From: Chthonomonadales bacterium
GTDB lineage: Bacteria > Armatimonadota > Chthonomonadetes > Chthonomonadales > CAJBBX01
DNA: 32,906 nt
Direction: 5' to 3'
Assembly (NCBI GenBank): GCA_013360745.1
Contig: JABWBA010000033.1
Span: 1 to 32,906, forward strand
A program made the translations under genes and the position numbers. Positions 7,209 through 15,324 of the stretch are shown here, piece after piece (positions within the stretch are counted from its first letter, which is position 1; every line of letters begins with the position of its first letter). The notes under the pieces were generated by a model. The model did no database searches and was not told the DNA's origin. It saw only the letters and a list, made by a program, of their open reading frames with translations.

Positions 7209-8390
7209 TCACAATCCGCTCAGGTGTTGATCAACCGATGCCGCGAACGCGGCGATGTGTTCGCTGGTGTTGTACAGAGCCGCCGATACCCGGACGCCGT
7301 TGCGCGCAGGTACAAGCCTCGTATGGATCCGGTACCGCTCTCGGAGATTACGGCACACGTCCGTTGCATCGTGCCCGTCGAAGGTGAAACAGATGAGACC
7401 GGCGCGACCCTGCGGCGATCGAGGGGTCAGCGCCCGTGCGCCCTTCATCGAGGAGAGCGCATCGAACAGTTCATCAACCAACCGCTCGGAGTGGCGTCGG
7501 ATGCGGTCGTACCCAATCCCGCTCAGATAGTCCATGCTCGCCTTCCAGCCGGTGGCCAGCGCCCAGGAACGGCTACCGTATTCGAAGCGCTGGGCCGTTG
7601 GATGCAGATCCGCCTGACCGGTAGCCGGATTTGCAGCTTGCAGAGAGCCTGCTCCTACCATCCGAACGATGAGCCGATCGCGGCTTTCGGCGCTGGACCA
7701 GAACCAGCCGGTCCCTTTTGGCCCATGGAGCCATTTATGCCCGTTGCCCGCCATGAAATCGCAACCGATCGCCCGCACATCCACGGGCAGAACGCCGCAG
7801 GTGTGGGCGGCGTCCACGAGTGACAGAACCCCCCGATTGCGGGCCCAGGCGCACATCTCCGCAACGGGCAGCCGAGTCCCGGTCTCGCAGGTGACATGGC
7901 TGGTCACCAGCAGTCGAAGTTGCCTGGACCCTGCCCCGTTCAGACGATCGAGCATCGTTTGGGGGTCATCGGAGCATGGCAGTCGGGTAACGGTGATGCC
8001 GCGGGTAGCCTGCAAATGGAGCAGTGGATGAAGGGAGGCTTCGTGCTCTTCGTCGGTGGTGAGGACCTGATCTCCGTCCGACCAGTCCAGGCCCGCGAGC
8101 GCGAGGTTGATCCCGTCGGTGGCGTTGCGCGTCAGTGCGATGTCAGCGGCCTCACCGCCGATCATGTCTCCGATCGCATGGCGGCACCGCTCGGCATCGG
8201 CGGCGAAGTCCATGCCGCACGCCACGCCTTCCCTTTCGAGCGTGGCGGTCGCGTGCAGAAGGGTCTCGACGGCCGGTTCCGGCATCAACCCATAGGTGCC
8301 CGTATTCAGATAGATAAAGCGCTCGAGACCCGGGAAATCACCCCGAATCCGCTCCATGGTTGCGGTGTCCATGCCTGAGGAGGCGCTCAT
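7209..8390 (-). CDS. Class V aminotransferase-fold PLP enzyme (cysteine desulfurase/isopenicillin-N-epimerase-like)
   Basis: This 393-residue protein has the fold-type I PLP architecture of the class V aminotransferase family. Visible landmarks are the N-terminal YLNTGTYG substrate loop (27-34), RNATDGINLAL (88-98, cofactor phosphate region), Asp193 in LVDAAH, which binds the pyridine nitrogen, and the Schiff-base lysine Lys219 in GNGHKWLHGPKGTG. The NTGTYG opening and lack of a mobile active-site cysteine loop favour an epimerase/lyase-like branch over NifS or SufS, but the reaction cannot be read from sequence. Translation starts within the tag stop codon (ATGA, 8387-8390). A glycosylase and a foldase as operon partners give no clear hint of the substrate. 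It is probably cytoplasmic. Confidence 0.85.
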   Translation of the reverse strand: MSASSGMDTATMERIRGDFPGLERFIYLNTGTYGLMPEPAVETLLHATATLEREGVACGMDFAADAERCRHAIGDMIGGEAADIALTRNATDGINLALAGLDWSDGDQVLTTDEEHEASLHPLLHLQATRGITVTRLPCSDDPQTMLDRLNGAGSRQLRLLVTSHVTCETGTRLPVAEMCAWARNRGVLSLVDAAHTCGVLPVDVRAIGCDFMAGNGHKWLHGPKGTGWFWSSAESRDRLIVRMVGAGSLQAANPATGQADLHPTAQRFEYGSRSWALATGWKASMDYLSGIGYDRIRRHSERLVDELFDALSSMKGARALTPRSPQGRAGLICFTFDGHDATDVCRNLRERYRIHTRLVPARNGVRVSAALYNTSEHIAAFAASVDQHLSGL

Positions 8391-8944
8391 ACTTGATCTC
8401 GGCGAAAACAGTCCATGACGTGGTCGTTGACCATGCCGGCCGCCTGCATGTACGCATAGCAGATGGTTGGGCCGACAAACTGAAAGCCGCGCCGTTGGAG
8501 CGCCTTGCTCATTGCCTCGGCCTCCGGCGAACGGGTCGGGATATCGCCTGCTGCTCGGGGTTCGTTATTGATCCGCTGACCGCCCACAAATCGCCAGATG
8601 AACGCATCGAACGAGCCTTCCTCCTCCTGTATCTCGATGAACGATCTTGCATTATGAATGGCCGCGACGATTTTGGAGCGATTCCGGATGATCCTCGGGT
8701 CTTCCACGAGACGATCGACATCTGCTTCCGTAAAGGCGGCCACTCGGGCGGGGTCGAAATCCGCAAAGAGCGCCCGATAGCCCTCACGCTTACGTAGAAC
8801 GGTCAGCCAGCTCAGACCGGCCTGTGCGCCATCCAGAACGATGAACTCATAGTGTATGCGGTCATCGTGGACGGGGACGCCCCACTCTTCATCGTGGTAA
8901 CGGACCATCAACGGATCGCAGAGGGCCCATGCGCAACGATTCAT
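8387..8944 (-). CDS. tag: DNA-3-methyladenine glycosylase I
   Basis: This 185-residue protein excises 3-methyladenine from alkylated DNA. All four zinc ligands of the Escherichia coli enzyme are at identical numbers: Cys4, His17, His175 and Cys179. The MNRCAWA opening and the YHDEEWG block are typical. The base-recognition block reads LDGAQAGLSW, so the position equivalent to Glu38 of E. coli Tag is Asp38, a conservative change within the recognition pocket. The length matches the family. The start overlaps the stop of the large secreted-protein gene by four bases (ATGA, 8941-8944) and its own stop overlaps the aminotransferase start the same way. It is therefore translated from the middle of a polycistronic message, an odd place for a repair gene. 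Confidence 0.95.
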   Translation of the reverse strand: MNRCAWALCDPLMVRYHDEEWGVPVHDDRIHYEFIVLDGAQAGLSWLTVLRKREGYRALFADFDPARVAAFTEADVDRLVEDPRIIRNRSKIVAAIHNARSFIEIQEEEGSFDAFIWRFVGGQRINNEPRAAGDIPTRSPEAEAMSKALQRRGFQFVGPTICYAYMQAAGMVNDHVMDCFRRDQV

Positions 8945-11900
8945 CGTCGGTATACCCGATCAATCGCAAAGGTGACGCCGGGTGTGTTAGCCGGATCGAT
9001 ACGAAGCCCCGTAATCGTCTGTCCGGCCCAGGCCCGGTGCGCACCGGCGGAGATCGTAACCTCGTGCCATTGGTTATCCGGGGCGAAGGTGAACGGGAAC
9101 ACCCTGGTTTCGTCGAAGAACGGGACAGCATCCGTTGTCCAGTAGAACTGTCCGCTGCCGGAGCCGCTCGCCCGAATGCGGAGGACGAGTGTATCGGCCT
9201 CCTGTCCTGTGAACCGGGTATTCGTCCGGACAAGATAGGGATCATCGCCGGTCGTGACGCCGCTAAGGACGCCCTCCGCTGCCTTCAGATAGCCAAGGTC
9301 GTGCTCGGCAACCCAGCCTTCCTCATCGACGACGAAATCGAACTCGCACGATGGCGTCACCGGAGGGGCGAGGGACGATTGCGCATAGCGAATGCCGGCG
9401 ATCGTAACGTCGGTGGGCGCGGCGGTGGGGATCCGGATCAGGACGGCCTTCAGCATTGGATCGTACCGCCAGCCGCTGCGCTCCGGATCGAGCGTTTCCA
9501 CGCGGGGAGCGGCCCGATCGCCGATGACGATGCTCGTCGGAGCGGTTGTGCCGCTGATCATCACCGTACCACGCCTCCCGCCCGAGTGCTCCACCCGGAA
9601 GGTCAGCCTGTCGGATCGGTGCGATACACGACTGAGCCGCCCAATCGACGAGATCCGTACGGTCTGACTCTTGCCCAGCGGAACCAGCGCGGTACGAGGC
9701 TCCTCGGTCCGTCCAAGGTAAGCGAAGGCGGTCTGGAGTATCTGACGCGGGGCGAACTCCCATGCAGCGCGCGCATCGGTAATCGTATGGAGCGAGTCGG
9801 GCCATAGGGCAAGGGTCTCCGGCCTCGTCGATTGCTGGTGCATCGCCGATCGGGCGATCCCGATGGCGATATGGCGCCAGGGAAGGCTGGGAGCGGCCGG
9901 ACTCGGGTCGTATTCGGCGAGTTTCAGGAGCGCCCAGGCGTATCGGAGACCGTTCCACTGGACGACGTTGCCGAACCAGCTTCCCCGCATCTGGGTTGCG
10001 CCGAACACGGGTATCGAGCCGTACCGCATCCATAGCTTGCCCGGGGCGTTCCACACGTATACGAAGGGTAGTCCGGTTATCGCCCAGCGCCTTGCCTCCG
10101 CAAGCCAACGTCGATCCCGGTCGTACCGATAAGCTTCGATGCAGGCGTCTACGGCGATGGCGGACGCGAGGATATCGGGGCTGTGGACCGGAACCTCCCA
10201 CACCTGAGCCGCCCTCGGCACCTCAAACTGGCAGAGGCGGCGCAGGGATTTGATCCCCGCGGCGTAGAGGGCGCGGTCGCCGGTCAGGCGAGCGGCACGG
10301 AGCATCAGGTGCGCCTGATTGGCGATCGTGCCCGACTCCACGGCGCCCGGCGGCCCGAGCTCGTGATAGTCGTAGCCGGTGAAGACGCCGGTATCTCGGC
10401 GATCGGCATCGAAACGGAAGGATCCATCCGCGCCCTCTTGGGCCATGGCGGCGATTAGACCGCCCGCCATGCCCTTGAGCGCCAGGCCGGGGTCTCCCTC
10501 GGCGAACTGCAGGTCATCGCCTGTCTGAGGGGTGATATGCCGCCGGGCGGTCTCGAGTACGCTTCGCCATCGGGGTGCATCGGGATGGTCGGGAAGAAGG
10601 GTGGCGGCCGAATGAAGGTCGAAGGCATAGCTCGGATCGAAACTCGCCTTGCGCCAGATCGCCGGGCCGTAGAGAAAAGGGAGCCAGCCGGAGCCATTGC
10701 TCTGCCACAGGCTCTTCGTATAGGCCTGCATGCTCCAGGCGATCTGAGCCCGGTCATCGCCGCGGGGGGCCGGGGCTGGACGGTCAGCCCGGTACCACCG
10801 AAACCACTCGCGTAATCCGGTCAGGCTCGGGTTCGGTCCCTGCGGCAGCGCCGACGCGAAGAGGGTCGCTTCGATCGTTAGTTTCCGTCCTCTGGTCAGG
10901 AGGCAGGTGTGGTTGAGCGATCCGATTACGTCGTTCTCCGGTCTGCCGTGGGCCGCGCTCGGAGCGGACAATCCGAGACGATGCCCCCGGGCGCCTTCGA
11001 TCCGATCCGGCGAGGCGAAGATCGGCTGGGGGCGATCCGCTAGGCCATCCCAGCGCTGGCGAGGATCCCACAGAAGCGCGACGACACCCCGAACGGTCGC
11101 GACGGACATCGCCGGCACGGTGACCTTATTGGGGTGAGGCGAATAACGAGGCCGGTCGGGATGATCCTCGACGATGTCCAGATCGCTGCTGCTGACCTCG
11201 TCGCCCACGAGCCATTCCAGGCCCGGCAGAACTGCCTCGACGCGCCGCGGATCGTTCCGGCCACCGCCTACGAGGACCGTGGGGCCGTCGAACGCGAGCA
11301 CGGACCGGGTGGCGGTACAGCGGACGCTGATCGAGATTCGGACTGCGCTGGGGGTGAGTTTTCGGATGGTCGTCGTGAACTCCCAGACGCCTCCGCTCCG
11401 GTCTCGCTGAACACCGACCAGTACGGCCCCTGTGGCCGAAGTCCGGACTCGGGTATAGCGCGGTATGAGAGTCTGACGCCCGCCCGCCGGAAGGAGGATC
11501 GTGACGGAGCCGAGGTGCGGGAGGGTGCCAAGAGGCTCGGACGCCGATCCGTTGGCAGAACGCAGCTCGCCGATGGTTCGATCGGTTCCCGTTCGCCAGA
11601 CCATCGGGCCGGCGCTGCCCGACACACGCGCACCGGGCGCGTCGCTGATCGTCAACAGGACGGGCCACGATTGCGCCTTTGCCGCGCGACCGCTCTCGAT
11701 GAGCCGGCACCTGAGGCGACGCACGTCACCGGGCCGGCCTGCGACCCGCACGGTGTAGGCCGTCTCGACACACCGTCCCGGCAACGGCGGCTGGACCAGC
11801 AGAGAACCGTCCGCCGAGGCTGGCTGGAGGAGTGTGACGCCTCGGGGCAGATCCAGCTGCAGCTTGATGGGATCGCCGGCAGCCGTGCCCCTATTGCAGA

Positions 11901-12843
11901 GCCGGGCGGTGATGCGGACGGTGGCATTCGGCCGAGGCAAGCTGGTGGACGCGAGGACCGAAACGAGTTCGACTCGGGGCGTCAGTCGCAGGATGGCCGA
12001 CTGCTCCTCATCGGCTTCCCGGGCGAGGAGCGTTATCGCCCCGGCAACGTGTTGGCCCCGGATGCTCCACTGGAGCGCCCGGGCATCCCCCGGGGCGAGG
12101 GACTCCAGTTCGGCCGGGCCTTCAGCGACGGTCTCCGGTGGGGCCGCTACGGCGACGCTAATCGGGCCGGATTTCGCAAGGCCGATGTTGGCTACTGTGG
12201 CATAGAGTCGCCCGCCGCTGTCCGGTTTGGCAGGATCGGGATAGTAATGCACCCTATCGATTTGCAGGACAGGGCGATGATCGGGCAGGAGCTCGAAGTC
12301 ATCGAACAGCACATCGGCCGGGCCGCCGACGATGCGCACCCCGACGTGGACCCATCGCACATCAGGCGATTGGCTGAAGTCGTAGGGGAGCCGTGTCGAG
12401 CGCCACTGACCATCGCCGACGCTGTCGTGCGGCAGGACGCGGAGGGCTCTGGGTGCGTTGGTATCTTCGACGCCCGTGGCGCCCATCGGGATCACCACCA
12501 GCCACACGGTCGCGTCTCGGGCGGCCTCCAGCATCTGATACCATACCTGGACAATCCCCTTCCGTTGGTCGAGCATCGCGCCCTGGACACCCCGACCGGG
12601 CATGTAGCCCCGATTCAGGCCAGTTTCCGGCGGCATCGGAACGGTCCGCTCCCGGCGGACTCGGATCGAATACTGGCCCGAATGGGCTTGCGGCGACACC
12701 TGGACCGTGTTGCCCACCGCGCTCCAATGAACCGGAAAGTACCGTTCGTCGAGCTCTTCGAAACCGCCGTTGGTGATGCGGTCGGCGCGGCTGATCGCCG
12801 CCAACGCCATTACCAACCCTATCACGGCAACATGGACGCGCAT
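8941..12843 (-). CDS. Large secreted multidomain carbohydrate-type protein
   Basis: This 1300-residue protein starts with a signal peptide (MRVHVAVIGLVMALA..., probable cleavage after about residue 20). It continues with a carbohydrate-binding-like beta domain opening RITNGGFEE (to about 190) and two CARDB/NEW3-like beta domains (about 198-415). Further beta-rich sequence (about 420-640) is followed by an alpha-helical region at about 678-980 that resembles an alpha/alpha-toroid of glycoside hydrolases or lyases. A beta domain (about 1040-1150) and a C-terminal jelly-roll-like domain (1164-1300) complete it. The start is set by GGAGG (12849-12853) five bases before ATG 12843; the longer in-frame ATG at 12864 has no such site. 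I recognise no catalytic signature, so enzyme activity is inferred from architecture only. It heads a leftward operon with tag. Confidence 0.75.
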   Translation of the reverse strand: MRVHVAVIGLVMALAAISRADRITNGGFEELDERYFPVHWSAVGNTVQVSPQAHSGQYSIRVRRERTVPMPPETGLNRGYMPGRGVQGAMLDQRKGIVQVWYQMLEAARDATVWLVVIPMGATGVEDTNAPRALRVLPHDSVGDGQWRSTRLPYDFSQSPDVRWVHVGVRIVGGPADVLFDDFELLPDHRPVLQIDRVHYYPDPAKPDSGGRLYATVANIGLAKSGPISVAVAAPPETVAEGPAELESLAPGDARALQWSIRGQHVAGAITLLAREADEEQSAILRLTPRVELVSVLASTSLPRPNATVRITARLCNRGTAAGDPIKLQLDLPRGVTLLQPASADGSLLVQPPLPGRCVETAYTVRVAGRPGDVRRLRCRLIESGRAAKAQSWPVLLTISDAPGARVSGSAGPMVWRTGTDRTIGELRSANGSASEPLGTLPHLGSVTILLPAGGRQTLIPRYTRVRTSATGAVLVGVQRDRSGGVWEFTTTIRKLTPSAVRISISVRCTATRSVLAFDGPTVLVGGGRNDPRRVEAVLPGLEWLVGDEVSSSDLDIVEDHPDRPRYSPHPNKVTVPAMSVATVRGVVALLWDPRQRWDGLADRPQPIFASPDRIEGARGHRLGLSAPSAAHGRPENDVIGSLNHTCLLTRGRKLTIEATLFASALPQGPNPSLTGLREWFRWYRADRPAPAPRGDDRAQIAWSMQAYTKSLWQSNGSGWLPFLYGPAIWRKASFDPSYAFDLHSAATLLPDHPDAPRWRSVLETARRHITPQTGDDLQFAEGDPGLALKGMAGGLIAAMAQEGADGSFRFDADRRDTGVFTGYDYHELGPPGAVESGTIANQAHLMLRAARLTGDRALYAAGIKSLRRLCQFEVPRAAQVWEVPVHSPDILASAIAVDACIEAYRYDRDRRWLAEARRWAITGLPFVYVWNAPGKLWMRYGSIPVFGATQMRGSWFGNVVQWNGLRYAWALLKLAEYDPSPAAPSLPWRHIAIGIARSAMHQQSTRPETLALWPDSLHTITDARAAWEFAPRQILQTAFAYLGRTEEPRTALVPLGKSQTVRISSIGRLSRVSHRSDRLTFRVEHSGGRRGTVMISGTTAPTSIVIGDRAAPRVETLDPERSGWRYDPMLKAVLIRIPTAAPTDVTIAGIRYAQSSLAPPVTPSCEFDFVVDEEGWVAEHDLGYLKAAEGVLSGVTTGDDPYLVRTNTRFTGQEADTLVLRIRASGSGSGQFYWTTDAVPFFDETRVFPFTFAPDNQWHEVTISAGAHRAWAGQTITGLRIDPANTPGVTFAIDRVYRR

Positions 12844-12848
12844 CCTAT

Positions 12849-12853
12849 CCTCC
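12849..12853 (-). promoter_or_regulatory. Ribosome binding site deciding the start of the large secreted protein
   Basis: On the minus strand GGAGG stands five bases before the ATG at 12843. This start gives a clean N-terminal signal peptide, whereas the upstream in-frame ATG at 12864 would add seven residues including charged ones and has no such site. Confidence 0.65.
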
Positions 12854-12951
12854 CGATGGACCAATCCGCAACGTTGATTCTACACCAGTCGCGATCGTAC
12901 GCGAACCCTCAAGAGGGCGGCCGGAATACGGGGTATGCTCCGTAGACTACG

Positions 12952-14244
12952 ATGACGCAGAGATATCGGCCCGCTCGATTGCAGCGTATGGCCGGATCGG
13001 TGATAGTAATGCGCGATCCCATACCCCATCCTATCGAGAACGATCCAGCGGATCCGGACATCCGATGCACGGCCGAGCCCGACGGGCGCAGCGTGAGGGT
13101 GGAGCTCATGATCCGGGGACGATCGGTGAGTCGATGCTGGATTGTGCCGCAGCGGATCCGAATCGGACGGGCCGTCGTCCGCATGGACGGCATCGGCGGC
13201 GTCGGCACAGACGCCCGCTATCGACGACGGGGTTACGCTCGGCGCGTGTTGGATGCCGCCCAGCGACGAATGCGCCAGGGCGATGCCGGCTTGTCCATGC
13301 TCTATGGCATCCCGGATTTCTACGAGCGATACGGCTATGTTCAGGTGGGTCCGGAGCATTCGCTGACAATACCCGCTCGTGAGACTGCATCAGTCACGAT
13401 CGAAGGCTGGAGCTGCCGCCCCGGCACCGCGGCGGATCTCGACGCGTTGGCGGATCTATACAGCGCCGTGACCGAGGATGCGGTCGGGGCTGCCGTGCGG
13501 ACCGACGCTTCGCTGGCATGGCGATGGATGCGGAACGCCTCGGACGAGGACCTGCGGAAAGGGTGCTGCGTCGCGGTCGGACCAGGCGGCGACGTTCGGG
13601 GATACGCCCTGCTGGGCGCCGGATTCTGGGCTGTCGACGTGCTGCAGAGAGAGCATCCACGGGATCGCGTGCTGGCTGAAGTGATCGCCGCCGATCCTGA
13701 AGCCGCGTCCGCTATGCTCGATCGATGCGCAGCCGTGCAAGCCATGGAACGGCGCACCGACGGGGAACGGTACCGACCGCGGGTGTTGATCCCCGGCCCG
13801 CCCGATACATTTATCGCCCGTGCCGCTCTCCGTCGGGATGCGGTGATCCAGCAGAGCCACACGGCCAGCGGCGGCTCGATGGCGTGCGTGCTGAATGCGA
13901 CACAGCTTCTGCAGCAGCTCGTCCCGGAGCTGCAACTGCGCCTCAGGAACGCGCGAAGGGTATGGCGAGGCCGGATCATCCTGCAGATCGGCGAGGAACG
14001 GATTCAGCTCCGTTCAACCCGCGACCGTCTACAGATGGAACCGGCTCCTGCAGAGGCGTCGCACAGGTGTGTCCCCGCGGTATCTTTAACCCATGCGGAG
14101 ATCGCGCTCCTTGCTCTCGGGGCGACATCTCCCGATTTCGTGCTATGGAAGAGGGACGATCCAATCGATCGGGATATTCAGGATCTCCTTGCCGCTCTCT
14201 TTCCCCAACGCCATCCGCATATGCATCTGCCCGACCGCTACTGA
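12952..14244 (+). CDS. Eis-like GNAT acetyltransferase with SCP2-like C-terminal domain
   Basis: This protein of up to 430 residues has the three-part layout of Eis-type acetyltransferases. An N-terminal GNAT domain carries the acetyl-CoA pyrophosphate loop RRRGYA after IGGVGTDARY (about 80-100) and the FYERYGY block (122-128). A second GNAT-like domain occupies about 150-290. A C-terminal sterol-carrier-protein-2-like domain (about 310-425) contains a VSLTHAEIALLALG stretch. Such proteins acetylate amines or other acceptors with acetyl-CoA; the acceptor is not predictable. The first ATG has no ribosome binding site. An internal ATG at 13009 follows GGTGA and may be the true start, removing 19 residues. 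It diverges from the secreted-protein operon and is followed closely by the SDR-like gene. Confidence 0.8.
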   Translation: MTQRYRPARLQRMAGSVIVMRDPIPHPIENDPADPDIRCTAEPDGRSVRVELMIRGRSVSRCWIVPQRIRIGRAVVRMDGIGGVGTDARYRRRGYARRVLDAAQRRMRQGDAGLSMLYGIPDFYERYGYVQVGPEHSLTIPARETASVTIEGWSCRPGTAADLDALADLYSAVTEDAVGAAVRTDASLAWRWMRNASDEDLRKGCCVAVGPGGDVRGYALLGAGFWAVDVLQREHPRDRVLAEVIAADPEAASAMLDRCAAVQAMERRTDGERYRPRVLIPGPPDTFIARAALRRDAVIQQSHTASGGSMACVLNATQLLQQLVPELQLRLRNARRVWRGRIILQIGEERIQLRSTRDRLQMEPAPAEASHRCVPAVSLTHAEIALLALGATSPDFVLWKRDDPIDRDIQDLLAALFPQRHPHMHLPDRY

Positions 14245-14283
14245 TGTCGGCGCCGATGATCCCCGAAGGAAGTGAATACTACA

Positions 14284-15324
14284 ATGGACCACGCCCACCC
14301 TGCGCCGCAGAATGACCAAGCCCTCGTCGATCTCCTGACCACGCCGTCGAAGCCCGTACTCGAATCGATCGGCGCCGGCTCGGGTGATCTGCTGATTGTA
14401 GGCGCGGGCGGCAAGATGGGACCCACCCTGGCGCTCCTGGCCCAGCGCGCAGTCGTCGCGAGCGGCGCCGTACGGAAGGTCATCGCCGTGTCCCGCTTTT
14501 CGGATCCCGGTGTTGCCGCGATGCTCCGGAGTCATGGTGTCGAAACGATATCTGCGGACATCATGGATCGTGCGGCGCTCGAAGCGCTGCCGCCTGCGGC
14601 TACCGTCTACTTTCTCGCTGGCGCCAAGTTCGGCACCGCGTCGAATCCGGGCTACACATGGGCGACGAATACGATCCTGCCCGCCAATATCGCGGAGCGG
14701 TATCGGGATTCCCGGATCATCGCTCTCTCGACGGGCAATGTCTATCCGATGATGCCGATCTCCTCTCGAGGCGCGTCGGAGGCCACGGCGCCGGCGCCTG
14801 TCGGTGAGTACGCCCAGTCCTGTCTCGGGCGGGAGCGTGTGCTTGAGTACTGTTCGTCCCTGTACGGCGCCCGGGTATTGCTCGTTCGGCTCAACTATGC
14901 GTGTGATCTCCGGTACGGGGTCCCTGTGGATGTCGCCCAGTCCGTCGCGGACGGGCGGCCCGTGGACATCAGCATGGGAGCGTTCAACGTCCTCTGGCAA
15001 GGGGATGCGAACGGCGTTCTGCTTCGCGCCGCCCATCTCGCAGCCTCGCCGCCTGCCATCCTGAACCTGACCGGCCCGGACGTCATCCGGGTGCGGGACG
15101 CTGCGCAGCTGATGGCGGATCACATGGGCGTGCCCCGCCCGGCGCTTCAAGGAGAGGAGGGCGCTACGGCCTTGCTCAGCGATGCCAGCGAGTGTGTGCG
15201 CCGGTTCGGTCCGCCACAGGTCGACACCGCTGCCTTGCTCCGCTGGACGGCCGAATGGGTTGCAGCTGGGAGAACGACTCTGGGCAAGCCGACCCACTTT
15301 CAGGTGCGGGACGGCCGGTTCTAA
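14284..15324 (+). CDS. NAD-dependent epimerase/dehydratase-like protein (extended SDR) lacking the catalytic Lys
   Basis: This 346-residue protein has a Rossmann-type nucleotide-binding motif GAGGKMG (40-46) at the start of an extended-SDR fold and the Ser-Thr pair of the SDR active site (STGNVYP, 149-155). The YxxxK motif should follow; the sequence reads YAQSC (176-180), so lysine is replaced by cysteine. The C-terminal end THFQVRDGRF resembles other members of this poorly characterised group as far as I recall. Without the lysine a normal SDR oxidoreductase mechanism is doubtful. It may use another base or be a binding protein. I prefer ATG 14284 over GTG 14272, because AAGGA sits at 14266-14270. 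The gene lies about 40 bases after the acetyltransferase and its stop overlaps the stop of the convergent Wzy-like gene. Confidence 0.78.
   Translation: MDHAHPAPQNDQALVDLLTTPSKPVLESIGAGSGDLLIVGAGGKMGPTLALLAQRAVVASGAVRKVIAVSRFSDPGVAAMLRSHGVETISADIMDRAALEALPPAATVYFLAGAKFGTASNPGYTWATNTILPANIAERYRDSRIIALSTGNVYPMMPISSRGASEATAPAPVGEYAQSCLGRERVLEYCSSLYGARVLLVRLNYACDLRYGVPVDVAQSVADGRPVDISMGAFNVLWQGDANGVLLRAAHLAASPPAILNLTGPDVIRVRDAAQLMADHMGVPRPALQGEEGATALLSDASECVRRFGPPQVDTAALLRWTAEWVAAGRTTLGKPTHFQVRDGRF

Noticed and set aside
12906-12917. Perfect inverted repeat CCCTC-AA-GAGGG in the divergent gap before the acetyltransferase gene
   Set aside because: With arms of five bases in GC-rich DNA it is expected by chance, and no promoter of good quality aligns with it.
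11134-12945. 603-codon open frame on the + strand opposite the large secreted protein
   Set aside because: It has no ribosome binding site, no recognisable domain and an Arg/Asp-rich composition typical of an antisense shadow. The opposite frame has a signal peptide, a good ribosome binding site and coupled neighbours.
14143-15297. 384-codon open frame on the minus strand opposite the SDR-like gene
   Set aside because: It is antisense to a frame with a clear Rossmann motif, shows no family features and is very rich in Arg and Gly.
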